Position numbers and translations under genes: made by a program
Notes under the pieces: model-generated
Databases searched by the model: none
Seen by the model: the letters and a program-made list of their open reading frames with translations, nothing else
Told to the model about the DNA's origin: nothing
Shown: one piece after another, positions 21,623-32,790 of the stretch
Position numbering within the stretch: the first letter of the stretch is position 1
How the letters are laid out: each line of letters starts with the position of its first letter
From: Hygrocybe punicea
Taxonomy: Eukaryota > Basidiomycota > Agaricomycetes > Agaricales > Hygrophoraceae
Length of the DNA: 64,000 nt
Assembly (NCBI GenBank): GCA_963556145.1
Contig: OY744461.1
Span: 3,348,001 to 3,412,000, forward strand
Direction: 5' to 3'

Positions 21623-22647
21623 ATGGCTTGGCGTTGCAGTGGAAGAACGAACACTGAACTTATTTCAAACATGGTTAAGAACGGGATATTTCATTCGGAT
21701 CGTGTCGCCACCGTTCGTACCTCGAACTGCTAAGGGATCTTCTTGAGCGCTCACTTTGGCAGCTAATTGGCAGGCTATGAGCAAAGTCGACCGAGCAAAC
21801 TATGTTATAAGCAAATCCGACGCTTACGAAGACTCACCCCAGTTGCGTTCCCTTGCCCTAAGCTGTGATTCGTCAGAGGTGATTGGCTGAAATAATGCAC
21901 ACTGCGGCAGGGGTATCGGACATGGAGCAACGATTTCTGCTCCTCACATGGTCAGGGCACGTTGCGACCCGTCTTGCGACCACACTGATCGCTGGTTTTA
22001 GCATGCATATGCATCTGAGCATCTTTTGCCCTTCCTCCAACCTGGTGCCAAAGTCCTCGACATAGGAAGTGGCTCAGGTTATCTTACGGCGGTACTCCAT
22101 CACCTTGTTACCGCGGAAAGTCATCCAGGCAAGGTCATCGGCGTTGACCATATCCCGGAACTGGTTGACTGGTCTGTCCAAAATTTGAAGAATGACGGGC
22201 TTGGCCGTGCTCTGGAAGAGAAGCAGATTGAGATAGTGGTCGGGGATGGGAGGCTAGGTACAGAGAACTGCTACCACCCTAATCTCTACGGCTAATGGTT
22301 CTCAACTTCCACAGGATATGCAGACGATGGTAAGTATACCACCCCTTCTGTTTCTTTCTCCTCCCAGATACTGCGACGCTCTGTAGGCCCTTATGATGCA
22401 ATCCATGTTGGAGCGGCCGCTCCGACCATGCCAACTGCTCTAGTCGAGCAACTCGCCAGGCCAGGCATGATGTTTATCCCAGTTGGAACACATACCCAGC
22501 ACATATGGCAGGTGTTTAAGGATGCTAATGGGGAAGTGACAAAGAAGCAGGTCATGGGTGTCAGAGTGAGTTTTCTCACACACCTTAACGTAGTTGATCA
22601 TGCATCGATGTTTGTTTCAGTATGTGCCGTTGACGGATCGCCCGTAA
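21623..22647 (+). CDS. Protein-L-isoaspartate O-methyltransferase
   Basis: Seven exons fit: 21623-21712, 21774-21841, 21911-21950, 22002-22257, 22315-22329 (only 15 nt), 22387-22565 and 22621-22647 (TAA), about 224 residues, normal for the family. Motifs: the family N-terminus MAWRCSGRTNTELISNM; GIGHGATISAPHMHAYASEH; the S-adenosylmethionine-binding loop [56 protein letters not shown]; and LARPGMMFIPVG. It carboxyl-methylates isoaspartyl residues in damaged proteins, starting their repair, in the cytosol. All key motifs are intact. Confidence 0.93.
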
Positions 22648-22853
22648 CACCGTGCCTAATGAAACTAATGAAGGGGATATGAACATACTTGGGCAAACCG
22701 CAAATTCGTACATTGCTTGGATAAGCGTGTGTGTTTTGGCGAAAGGCTCATCTAGTCGGAAGTAACATAACGTGTACATACATATTTTGGTGCTCCGGCA
22801 GAACAATATAACAGTGACTTTGTCGCAACCTGAGTCTGATTAGCGAGCTTGTG

Positions 22854-24888
22854 TCAAAGCTTGAATCCCCCAGCCAACCCCATGATGTTATCAGGATCAA
22901 CCCTGTTCTTCAGCGATTTCAACTTCCCCAGATTGTCTCCGAAGAGCGCCTCCAGCGGTGTATCATAGACGGCATAATTTGGATACCGCGTGACGTCAGA
23001 TATACCCATCGCAACAGCCTGGGCCTGCAAAGATGCGGTACTTTGGTGGAGAGCGTCGTGCATAAAATCGTCTTCCGCCGGATCCTGCCACGTGATCCCG
23101 ATGAAGATGGGCATAAGTGAGCGCGAGCGGTCAGGAGGGTACGCCGAAGCGGAAGTATTATGGGAAAAGATGTTTGGCAGGAATGGCTCAATGGTGTACG
23201 TGATCAACCCTGATCGTTTTTCGAGGATTGGCGCCCAGAACTGTCGTAGAATCATAACCGTCTGGAATAATGAAGCAATGAGTGAAATTGGACGAACCGT
23301 GGTTTCGTTGATCACTGCTTGATGGAAAGAAACTGGGAGATCCGATACTGATAGAGTATCAGCTAGACCTCTAAATGTTGCCCTCAGTGTTTATTCCCCT
23401 CGAGAGATTGAATTCCATGATATACTGACCTGAAGGCAGGGGGGGAGGTAAAAGATTGGATGAGGGAAGGATAGGATTGCACAGAGATATTCTGAGCAAT
23501 GGCGGGGATGGCCAAGAAATCGTCAAACTCTGCTGGTTGGGTGGGATTATCGTAAAACAATTGCACAAACTGCAGTAAACCCTGTGACAGACGTCAAGAT
23601 TTGAGAAACTGAAGTGACATTCTGAAAGTGTTACTTAGGAGAAACGTACGGGGCTCGTGGAGTATGTTGTTAGGAGGGAAGCCTTAGGATCAACGCTGTG
23701 AGCTGCGAAATTTGCAGTAGCCGATGTGAGGGCAGCAGTTTGACTTCCGTGAATCACCATGTATCCACCCTGAGAAGAATCCATCATCGAGATGAAAAGA
23801 TGTACACCGTTAAAGGAACCCTACCCAGACATCCGTTTGGGGATAAGTCTTCATAATAAATTTGGTCACAATTCCCTATAGCGAGGCCCATTCCAGCAAG
23901 TTGCTCAAAAATTAGTTGAACCGATTTGCTCACGAAGTTGTGCAATCCACCCTAACGAAAATTTGATGAGCTTTACTATCAGATCCGTATCACGGACTAT
24001 GAATACCTTCAAGCCAACGAAGAGATCTGGGTCAGATTCTTTCGTCACGTTCACCGCCTGGCCATTCGGTAACACAAGCTCGTACGCTTGAACACTGTCC
24101 AAACTGAGTCCAAACTGGTTGGTTCTCCACGAGTATCCTAACAAATGGATGTCAATCCATCAACTCCAGTCATTTGCGCAAAACATTGGCACCTCCACCA
24201 AGTGTGAACCCAGCAACACCGACACCTGGGACTCTCGCACCAAGGACACTTACACCGTACGGCGCAAGAGCATCGTTCACTTCGTCCCATAGAAGTCCCG
24301 CTCCGACGGTGGCCAGGTGTGTATCCGTGTCGTAACTGACTTCCGAAAAGCGAGTCATCGCAATCTGAATTCCAGCCGTCGAAGAAAAACTAGGATTCCA
24401 TGAGTGCCCTCCGCCTTTAACCTGTGAAGGGATGCGACACAACAGTGAACACATGTCAACGTTTCAGGTAGAAGAACCCAACTGCAAATGGGGCCCGATT
24501 GGATGCTAGTGCTTGAAGCTGGCTCGGAATCAGTAATGTGCTTATAATTCAAGGGAAAGCTCACGATAATTGCTAGATCTTCAAGATTGCCGGGTTCCAC
24601 AGAGCACGTTGAATTATGCGAGTACGAGGAAAAGTACCGCGAAATAGCGGCGCCGTAAGCAAGCGAACCTGCTCAGATTCGTCAATCAAAGATGTGACCC
24701 AGGGAACTGCGAGTAAAATTACCAGGGAGATTTACACTGGAAGAAGGTGAAATCCTCTCTGCGATCTGTTGACACACGCCACTTGGTTGCACATGCATGA
24801 CGAACTGTGTGTCTTGGCAGACCACAGTGGGTAATACTGAGAGTAAAATCCCAATCAACCTCGGCAGACGAATATTGAACCACATCAT
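22854..24888 (-). CDS. Secreted FAD-linked oxidase (BBE-like)
   Basis: Ten exons fit: 24888-24723, 24668-24565, 24518-24483, 24421-24193, 24137-24007, 23951-23934 (18 nt), 23875-23825, 23769-23650, 23581-23430 and 23382-22854, about 511 residues. The signal peptide is FNIRLPRLIGILLSVLPTVVC. The FAD_binding_4 domain is clear: APFAVKGGGHSWNPSFSST, where the His is the usual covalent FAD site, then VGAGLLWDEVNDALAPYGV, ARVPGVGVAGFTLGGGYSW and GLKGGLHNFGIVTKF. The C-terminus YDTPLEALFGDNLGKLKSLK with DPDNIMGLAGGFKL is the berberine-bridge-like end. The second Cys for bicovalent FAD in plant BBE enzymes is not obvious. Likely an extracellular oxidase of sugars or alcohols; the substrate cannot be told. 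Neighbours give no cluster context. Confidence 0.87.
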
Positions 24889-25226
24889 CAACAGTTTGCG
24901 AAAGGATGGAAGAGTTTTGGCATGGTGTCGAAATGTTCCATTGAAGTACTTGCTGGTCACGTGCTCACTGGCCGCGAGCCAGGTCACCAGGTCAACCCGG
25001 AGTTTCTTGTCCCAGATTTATCACCGCGGATGATCGGGATTATCATTTTCCTTGCAGGGTGGCCAACAGGTTTCATTAATTTCATTAACGATACGCGGAA
25101 CTCGGACAAATCCCTGCATGTTTCATGTGAGACCATCAAATGTACAAAGGTTCAAGCTCACGACATGAATAACAAGCTGGGAATTTCGGGAGCAATGAAG
25201 CATGGCGGAAAGGGGATCCAAACCAG
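24889..25226. other. Intergenic, upstream of the FAD oxidase gene
   Basis: 338 bases between the FAD oxidase start and the F-box gene stop on the same strand. It presumably carries the oxidase promoter. No other feature seen. Confidence 0.35.
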
Positions 25227-26970
25227 TCAGCTGTGTTTTTGTAGTGATGGTGGCATGAGAAAATCCAGGACACGGATTTCGTGATCCCAAGATGAGACAC
25301 ACAACCGGCCTGCCAGTGGACAGAACGCGTAATGTCTATCCGTTTGAAACATCATCAAGCTTGGCCATTGCCAAAGGATGCCCGACATCCGTGCAGTGCC
25401 CTGCCCTCTCGTGGTTGCAATTGTCGACAGGTGAGTTCGCAGTTTCATGTCAGAAACCCAATTCATCAACCGATTTTCCTCTGACATTTGAAAAGCTTTG
25501 AACCTGGGCAATCCAGAGAAGTCGTGGGTAATATCGTCGTCTGTGAACGAGTCAACCAACACAGGGATTCCACTAGGCAAGCCGTCGCTTGGCTTATTAT
25601 CGATGTGCTTCAGTACATAGCGAGAGATGGTGATAGTGCCTCCATCGTCTCGACCTATCGCCTCAAAATAGTAGGGAAGCGGCGAGAATGTCGTCCCCGG
25701 ATGCCAGAGAGATTGGGAGCAGAACTCAGCATCTTCGAGAGGGCACGCTAAGCGTACCAAGGGTGTTTGTGATTCAGCACTGGCAATGGCTCCGGCAACG
25801 TGACGCTCAAGATGCGGTATCCTGAATATGGAATAATCAGCAGTTTCCACAAGTATGAGATCGTCGTCCGAGAAAAGCATCTATGGAGGAATCCCATCAA
25901 GAAGGATCGTCGCAGAGTCTATTCGGAACCTACATCAAGGAGTATTGGCTCAAATGTCCATGTAATCGACTCATCGAGGAGGAAATTCCACACTACAACC
26001 TGACCTTCACCATGAAAAGCGAAACGGTCACTAGTCATGGCATATGCATCCACATCAACGTCGTGATGGGAAAGGATTGCAATCTGGTGGAATAATGGGG
26101 AATTCGAGGTAGGAAAAATCTCAAAGATGGCGAAGTTCATTTGGCTGGCATGATATATACAAGTCAATGAAAATTCAACGGCAAAATATCGTACACTCAC
26201 GTGGGCAATGATGATGTTATCAACAACAGTATACCTTGCTTATCAGAGGTAGGCTGTACCAACAACTCGAAATTTTCATCCATGCCGCTCACATGTACAG
26301 AAGCCAGAGGACATCCATTTATTACTACGCATGGGGAAAAGCCAAGGTCCCAGAGTTGAACAATATTCGTGTTCGTGGCAGTTACGAGAAATCTACCCCC
26401 GGGAATGAGCACTGAACTTTTGAAATGACCGAATGAATGTTCATCCAGTGGAGTTATCGGCGGATGTAATTTGAGAATGCGAATCGAAATGGGTGTGAGA
26501 GGGAGATCGCTACCCAAATCATGCCGCAGACGAGCCGCAAACCGAAAGCGAGACGTAGCAGCATGCTCCAACTCCAACATCGTCATGCCCTCAATGGGAA
26601 ACGTTGGTTTGAAGATGTGGCACTCGGTGCATGCCCTTCGCAATGCGTCCACCCACACAGTCCTTGATAGGGTGGCAGCAGAGAGGGCTTTGCAAGACTG
26701 TTGAATGAATATTGGTTAGCAGAGAAGACTGAGAAGAAAGTAAGATAAGTCCTGACTCTACGGAGAGAGATAATGTCTCGTGGAGAGAGAAATGATTGAA
26801 TCTGAGGCAAAGAAAATTAGTGAAGTAAGGGACACCAACTTGAACTTTGCGCGCACATGTATCAGGGCATCCAAAGGGAGATTGGTTAGCTTGCTGGTCC
26901 TCGTGCCATTTAAGGAGTATACAGTCGTCCAATCGCGGGTATTGTGTTCACTTGCAACTTTGGTTGTCAT
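25227..26970 (-). CDS. F-box protein (basidiomycete type)
   Basis: Five exons fit: 26970-26857, 26801-26757, 26697-26201, 26144-25934 and 25880-25227, about 506 residues. The F-box is assembled across the first introns: LTNLPLDALIHIQSFLSP, RDIISLRRSCKALSAATLSR, then TVWVDALRRACTE. The rest resembles the large family of agaricomycete F-box proteins with a degenerate beta-propeller-like body (RFLVTATNTNIVQLWDLG, HGEGQVVVWNFLLDES, ETADYSIFRIPHLE) and a C-terminal VLDFLMPPS. By family knowledge it would bind Skp1 and select substrates for SCF ubiquitin ligase. These genes are numerous and fast-evolving, so no specific target can be proposed. Confidence 0.8.
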
Positions 26971-27128
26971 GGAGCATTACAGTGGAAGCGCACAGTATAA
27001 CTTTTGAAAATACTCACGGTGGCGCAACTTTGAAGTTTCCGGGAACGCGGCGCATTTTTATCACTCGTCAATTATTATTTTATGAATTTTATGAAATAAT
27101 TCACTTCCGTCCAAGGTGGTAGTTAGTC

Positions 27129-30068
27129 CTAACCTTGCTCTTTCTTCTGGCCACCTCCGTCAATTCCCGCCGCATGTGGTGGAAGGCTAGCATGATCACC
27201 ATTCAAATGAATCAAAATTTTCTCGGAGATCACCCTATTTTCGTCATAATGACTCTTCTCGTCGCAAGTACCGTCTTCTTCTTCTTCGATGATAGCCCCA
27301 TAATCTCGAAGACGCTGCCAAGTACGATCAGAAACCTTCGCAAGGGAGGAAAGTGTTCAAGATTTATATATGCAGATATCACGCTAAGGAGCTCACTTCA
27401 AGGTTCTGCCCTGCACTGATGGATTTCACTATTTGGCCTTCGTGACGAGCATGGAGAGTTCGCCTAAATGACCGGGTAAGGAAGGCTGACACGGCGTTCA
27501 ACGGCCAATCTGGAGGTACAAGAGGAACGACCTAAAACCGAAAGGATACAATTGGGTCATTCGCAGATTTTACAGGACAATGGGTCTCTTGTGACGATAA
27601 CAACTTACATCAACAATGTCAAGGATCATGGACTGTGAATTGAGAAGATGAGCAGTCCGATTTCGGGCGAATTCCCTGCGTTCAGACACCGTCAAAGCCA
27701 ACAATCGACAAACTGTCAGAGTGCTATATATACATATAAAGACTCACTCATCAGCCATATAAACTTGCAACAAGGTTTTCAAGAGTTCTGTTTTCAACCC
27801 CTCCTCAACGCTCTTCTGCCTTACCACTGGCAGGGCAGTGGAAGTTGCCTTCGTCACCGCTGCAGGAAGAGGAAAAAGACCCGAAGACCACTGTTGCAGC
27901 CTACACTTCTCCCCCACCGACCGTGCGACTTTAGCTGGAATAACTTCTCCGCCAAGTGCACAATAGGCTTCAGCTGAAGAAGCATCACGAAGTTCGTGGA
28001 CCAGTATAGCCAATGCTGACCGATGATTACCAAGCTGAAAGGTTGATGAAGGGAAACAGTTCAGGATTAGTCCCAGATTTGGGTTGCGCAAAACAAAGCA
28101 TAGCTCACCTTGCCCTCCACGATCGCTAGTTCAAGTTTCAAGACCTTTGGACCATCAAGTAGTCGTTGTTGTACGACTGCCACGTCATACAATGTCGACC
28201 CTTGGAGAAAAAGAATAGTTTTTAGCCGTACCCGTTTATGCTCCGAGTCCGGCGTTGTTGACGCGAGATAGGATAGGAAAGAAACTCCCGTGTGACCAGA
28301 GGCATATGACGAATCTGAACATCACAGAACGAGGGTTCAGAAGTAGGATAAGACTGCTACTTAAATGGAACCGACCCTTGGCCCTCCATAATTTTAAAAT
28401 GGTTTCAGTGGTAAGAGAATCCAACAACTGGTCAAGGCATGTCGTGGCGAGTTGCGTGTGTAGCTCGGGAGACTATCATGATCAAAGTTAGAACATAGTA
28501 ACCCCAGAAATCAAATCCAGAATTCTGATGGAATCTCATTACCGTACTCCGTCTTTGCAGCACAAGATACTCCAGATACTGGACTCCTGCGACAGGATTG
28601 GCTCCTTGTATTTGCTGTAGCATGACAAGTTCATCCTCCGGTTTATCTTTTCGTTTACTTGTGTCCCGTGAAATCAGCAACTGAAGACAGATTCCACATT
28701 CAAGATATGATATCAGGCGATAGAAAGATAAGGATATGAGGCACCTTGAGCCCACGCTCTGGATCCCTCTTCGTCAGCCACAATCCCCACTTTTGGGTCA
28801 ATGTCCGATCTTTTCTATCACTAAGTAACGTTACCATGCTTGCGAGAGGATCTGTGATGTCGTGGTCTGTCCATTCACCATCCGCAAGTCTATGAAATGT
28901 GAGAATCGGAAAAGGGAGATCATGTAGCAACGCGCACTTTGACCATGCATCAAGTAGTTTGTCGTCCTTTCCACGCTGTCGGTAGATCATGCACAGTGCA
29001 CCGTATCGGCTAGTTTGTTGGAATACTGGTTCAATCTCGGACAAGATAATGTCATGAGGCTCCTGCAGGAGGCCATAAAGGTCGGCAGTTTTTCCAGCTT
29101 GCGCAAGGAGTTTGGCGAGCACAGTATCCTCGATCTTGTAATGAGGAAGGGGGGATCAAGAATTTACAATGGCACAATAAAGCAATACGACGATCGCAAA
29201 TCAAGACACGCATCAAAAAATACGGACCTCATTGACAGCCTTTCCTTTCCCTTTCCACTTTCGCTTCCCTCCCAGTGGCGATTTCCCCTCATTCTGGCGT
29301 CGTCTTGTCCGACACTTGCGCAGAAATACCTGAAGCATGTCTTTGGCTGCCATTCCCAGTATTTGGCGCAATTCCGCCGTGGGCGGGGCCATGCGTGTAT
29401 TCGGGGCTAAGTGAGGAGAGTAGTTCCTGACTAAGTTCGCCACAACTGATATCAGTTCCAACGGGAACCAAGCACGGAAAAGAGACAGATGGTGTCAATG
29501 GGTGATGGTGTCGTGTACATAAGATGTCATAGATGAAACAGCGGAGTAGTATTGGCAGGGAGGTGGTGGGTGGTGCGAATAGCACTTACTGATGTCGTCT
29601 ACCGAAGTTTCGGAAGGCATGTACTCTGCTACGCCTGCAAAGACTTCTGCGGCGTCTTCTGTGCTGAACAGCGAGCCACGAAGGTCGGGATAATAGCTGA
29701 CCAAGACCCGAGCATCCAAATCACCGTTGAATAGATGTTTACCAGCATCTTCGAAAAGTGTCTCAACAAAACATTGAAAACCAATTCGCTGGTAGACATA
29801 TCGCAATTCGTCGACCTATAAATTTGACACAACCAAATTAATCAATATCGATATTCGCAAATGTTTGACGGTTGCTCGCCTCGTCTTCGTCCACTGACAC
29901 TTGCTCGTGTAGTTTCCTGCGCTGTTGATCTGCCAGATTTGCGGCACCATCGATGCTATGATTTTCTAGCAGCGATTCTGCCTGAGAAATAAGTGTGGAC
30001 GGCAGGAGTGACTGTATGGAATTTGTTCCTAGAATGAGAACTCCAGAACGCGGAAAGGTGGACATCAT
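27129..30068 (-). CDS. VPS39/TRAP1-type CORVET-HOPS subunit, 5'-truncated
   Basis: Twelve exons keep frame: 30068-29880, 29815-29590, 29445-29228, 29134-28938, 28889-28745, 28680-28543, 28463-28376, 28314-28109, 28034-27748, 27723-27609, 27531-27397 and 27335-27129 (TAG), about 716 residues. Recognisable parts: FPRSGVLILGTNSIQSLLPS, DELRYVYQRIGFQCFVETLF, LVRNYSPHLAPNTRMAPPTA, YGALCMIYRQRGKDDKLLDA, DRTLTQKWGLWLTKRDPERG, and the C-terminal VPS39_2 segment VVPLVPPDWPLNAVSAFLTR with RRTLHARHEGQ. Relatives (Vps3, TGFBRAP1) tether endosomes and begin with a CNH domain. That domain is missing: the frame opens only after a TAG at 30101-30099, and an amidase gene occupies the upstream DNA on the other strand. 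The intron 29879-29816 uses a GC donor. It may be a truncated paralogue or a young pseudogene. Confidence 0.78.
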
Positions 30069-30098
30069 TATCGCGGCCAGTTCATTTAGACAAAACAG

Positions 30099-30391
30099 CT
30101 AGACGTTGACGATGGTTGAAGCTTTTGAAGCCAGCGCAGTTGCCAAGAATTTCTCAAGCTGAGTCGAATATTCCCTCTCTGATGAACTTAGAGCTGTGCT
30201 ACATCCATCAAACGCCTCACCAAGCACCTCGAGTGTTCTGCATGTACAAATGAGATCAGCTTCAAGGGCTGCCTTGGCAAGATAGAGTTGCACAACAACT
30301 TGTTTTGTATGTGGGGCCAAGGTTGAAGATTTGGAGCTTTTGAAGATTTGAAGCTGTTGAAGTAGTTTATCAGCTCAAGTGCGCTATTCAA
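30099..30391 (-). other. Orphan reading-frame fragment upstream of the truncated VPS39-like gene
   Basis: An open frame on the same strand directly upstream of the VPS39-like frame, separated from it by TAG 30101-30099. It encodes ALELINYFNSF (in one frame) and APHTKQVVVQLYLAKAALEA with CTCRTLEVLGEAFDGCSTA in another, a helical sequence I do not recognise and that does not look like a CNH domain. No good start codon is visible. It could be a piece of another gene brought next to the breakpoint. Confidence 0.35.
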
Positions 30392-30441
30392 GTTAGCGAT
30401 TCAAAGTCGAGTCCCTTCATTCTTCACTCTCGTTTCTGGAA

Positions 30442-32736
30442 ATGTCGCTGGACTGGCAAACACGATGTGCAAATCGAAAAAAGCAACAACTTGGCTGTAT
30501 TCCACCACGATGGCTCATTAAGGCTCCTCCTGTTGAACGGCGCAATGTCATAGGGTTCCCTCAAGAATGTGGGTTATTGACACCTCGGGAAGTGGAGATC
30601 ACGGAAGTGGTGGACGTCGAATTCATGTTGCGCAGATTGAGCTCTGCCGAATGGTCTTCAGTAGAAGTGACCACTGCCTTTTATAAACGTGCCATCATCG
30701 CCCAACAACTTGTTTGCGTCGTTCTGGTAGCCCTATAATCGCAATGACTGACCTGCATATTGCGGTAGACGAACTGCCTCACCGAGATATTTGTCGATCG
30801 CGCTTTATCGAGGGCCAAGGAAGTGGACGATCATCTCAAAAAGACGGGGAAAGTCCTCGGGCCCCTCCACGGCCTTCCCATATCTTTAAAGGATCAGTTT
30901 ACAATGCGCGGCCTTGAAACAATTATGGGTGTGTACTTGGTTCGCTAATTGCACGATCACTTGAGAGATGTGATGAGCGCAGGTTATGTTTCTTGGATTG
31001 GGGAATATGCGGATTCTGATTGCGTTCTTGTCGAGATGCTCTATGAGTGGTGCGCACAATTGTTACCCTTTCATCATCCGTACTTGATTTGCTTCGGAAT
31101 AGCGGAGCTGTTCCCTTTGTGCGTACGAATGTTCCACAGACTCTCATGGTGTGTTCGAGGGTGTCTTTCATCTCATCCTATTATTTCAACATCCTCACTA
31201 TAGTGGGGAGAGACTTATAATCACGTTTTCGGTCGCACAACCAACCCATACAATCGATATCTGACCCCTGGAGGTTCTTCTGGAGGTGAGGGTGCTCTAC
31301 TTGCCTTGAAAGGCAGCATTTGTAAGAGTTTTGCGCTATGAAAACTCGAGGATGCTGAGTGGTTTTCAGTGGGTGTCGGCACAGATATTGCCGGGCAAGT
31401 ATATCTCACTAGTACATCTAACTGCTGCGCTTCGATTCACGGATATTAGATCCCTTCGTATCCCAAGTGCTTTTTGCGGGCTGTATACTCTTCGTCCTTC
31501 CTATGAGCGGCTACCGTACGCTGGAGCCGTGAATGCTCTGGAGGGTCAAGAGTCGATTTCATCCGTACTTGGGCCAATGGCCAACTCATGCTCGGGCGTC
31601 AAAATGTTTACCAAGGCCTTGATCGATGCCAGACCTTGGCTTAAAGATCCGCTAGTTGTGCGGAAGGAGTGGTCTCAGAAAGAGTACGAACTCGTAGAAC
31701 ACGGCGGTGGTCAGCAACTATGCTTCGCAATCATGTGGGACAACGGCGTTGTCAGACCTCATCCTCCGTTATGGCGCGCTATGGAAATAACGAAAAAAGC
31801 CCTGCAAGCAGAAGGTCATCTAGGTAAGTTTCAAGTACCAAAAGCTCTTCAGCATTTCTACTCCCAAAACTCTGAATCTAGTCATCGATTGGGAGAACCA
31901 TCGACATCTGGAGATATACAAAAATGCGGCATGTTATTAGGAACCTATATGTTTATTATCCGCTAAGATTTACTCACATAGGAAACCATCTTTGCAGCAG
32001 ATGGTGGGCTCGACTATCGTATTGAGTGCGAAAAGTCTGGAGAGCCGTTAATTCAAACTATGAGTCCCACTACAGATGCACATGAAAGTGCTTTAGACGA
32101 GCCTCTCGTTCAATCTCTGGTCGGAAAACCATACACTCGCACGGTTTATGAGGCAACTACTTTTGTTCCGCTTCCATCATACATAGACATCTTGCTGATT
32201 ATATGGACTAGCTGTGGCAACTTCACAAGGAAAAGCGAGCCTTGAGAAAGTCGCACCTTGATCATTGGGAAGCGACAGTAAACAGGACGCGTACCGGCCG
32301 ACCAGTCGATGCTATTATTGCCCCAGCTGTAGCGTATTCTGCTGTTCCACACGGATTAAACACGTGAGAACCGTTCCTCGTCCAGAAATGCAGCACTTAA
32401 CAGCTCTTGATAGTGATTCATTCTACACGACGTTATGTAACGCGATGGACTACGCTTGCTCTGTTTTTCCTGTCACGGTGGTTGACCCGGATATCGACAC
32501 ACCTCATCCCCCTCACGAGTTCCATAATCATGAAGACGAGGCAATTTATCAATTATGTGTGCTCCGGCATTTTGCTGCTTGGTCGAAGGACTGACTCGCA
32601 CTCAGATGACCCGCAGCTATTTCCGGGGATCCCTGTAGGCTTACAGCTCATCGGGAGGCCACAAGAGGAAGAAGCTGTACTCGCAATGACCGAAATTGTG
32701 GATAACGCTCTGAAGAAATTTAAAGAGAACTCGTAG
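30442..32736 (+). CDS. Amidase (AmdS/acetamidase-like)
   Basis: Twelve exons fit: 30442-30711, 30769-30928, 30983-31049, 31103-31148, 31204-31321, 31370-31394, 31450-31823, 31882-31925, 31982-32119, 32212-32363, 32414-32556 and 32606-32736 (TAG), about 555 residues. The amidase-signature triad is visible: Lys in GLPISLKDQFTMRG, the cis-Ser in TPGGSSGGEGALLALKGS and the nucleophile Ser in GVGTDIAGSLRIPSAFCG. Further family motifs are FVRTNVPQTLMWGETYN, RPVDAIIAPAVAYSAVPHG and FPGIPVGLQLIGRPQEEE. It hydrolyses carboxylic amides to acid and ammonia; in fungi this lets acetamide-type compounds serve as nitrogen source. The intron 31395-31449 has the GC donor GCAAGT inside the signature, and the donor near 31926 is also atypical. 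Confidence 0.88.
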
Positions 32737-32790
32737 GGGAAGATTGACGATATCGGATTGTATGTGCGCCGGTGAAATAGTGTCCCAGCG

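Noticed and set aside
22007..22065. Possible frameshift in the methyltransferase gene
   Set aside because: Explained fully by ordinary introns, including the 15-nt exon 22315-22329; all family motifs are in one frame after splicing.
31926..31981. A further GC-AG intron in the amidase (donor GCGGCA)
   Set aside because: It keeps frame, but the donor is weak and the local sequence is poorly conserved, so I did not count it with the four clear cases.
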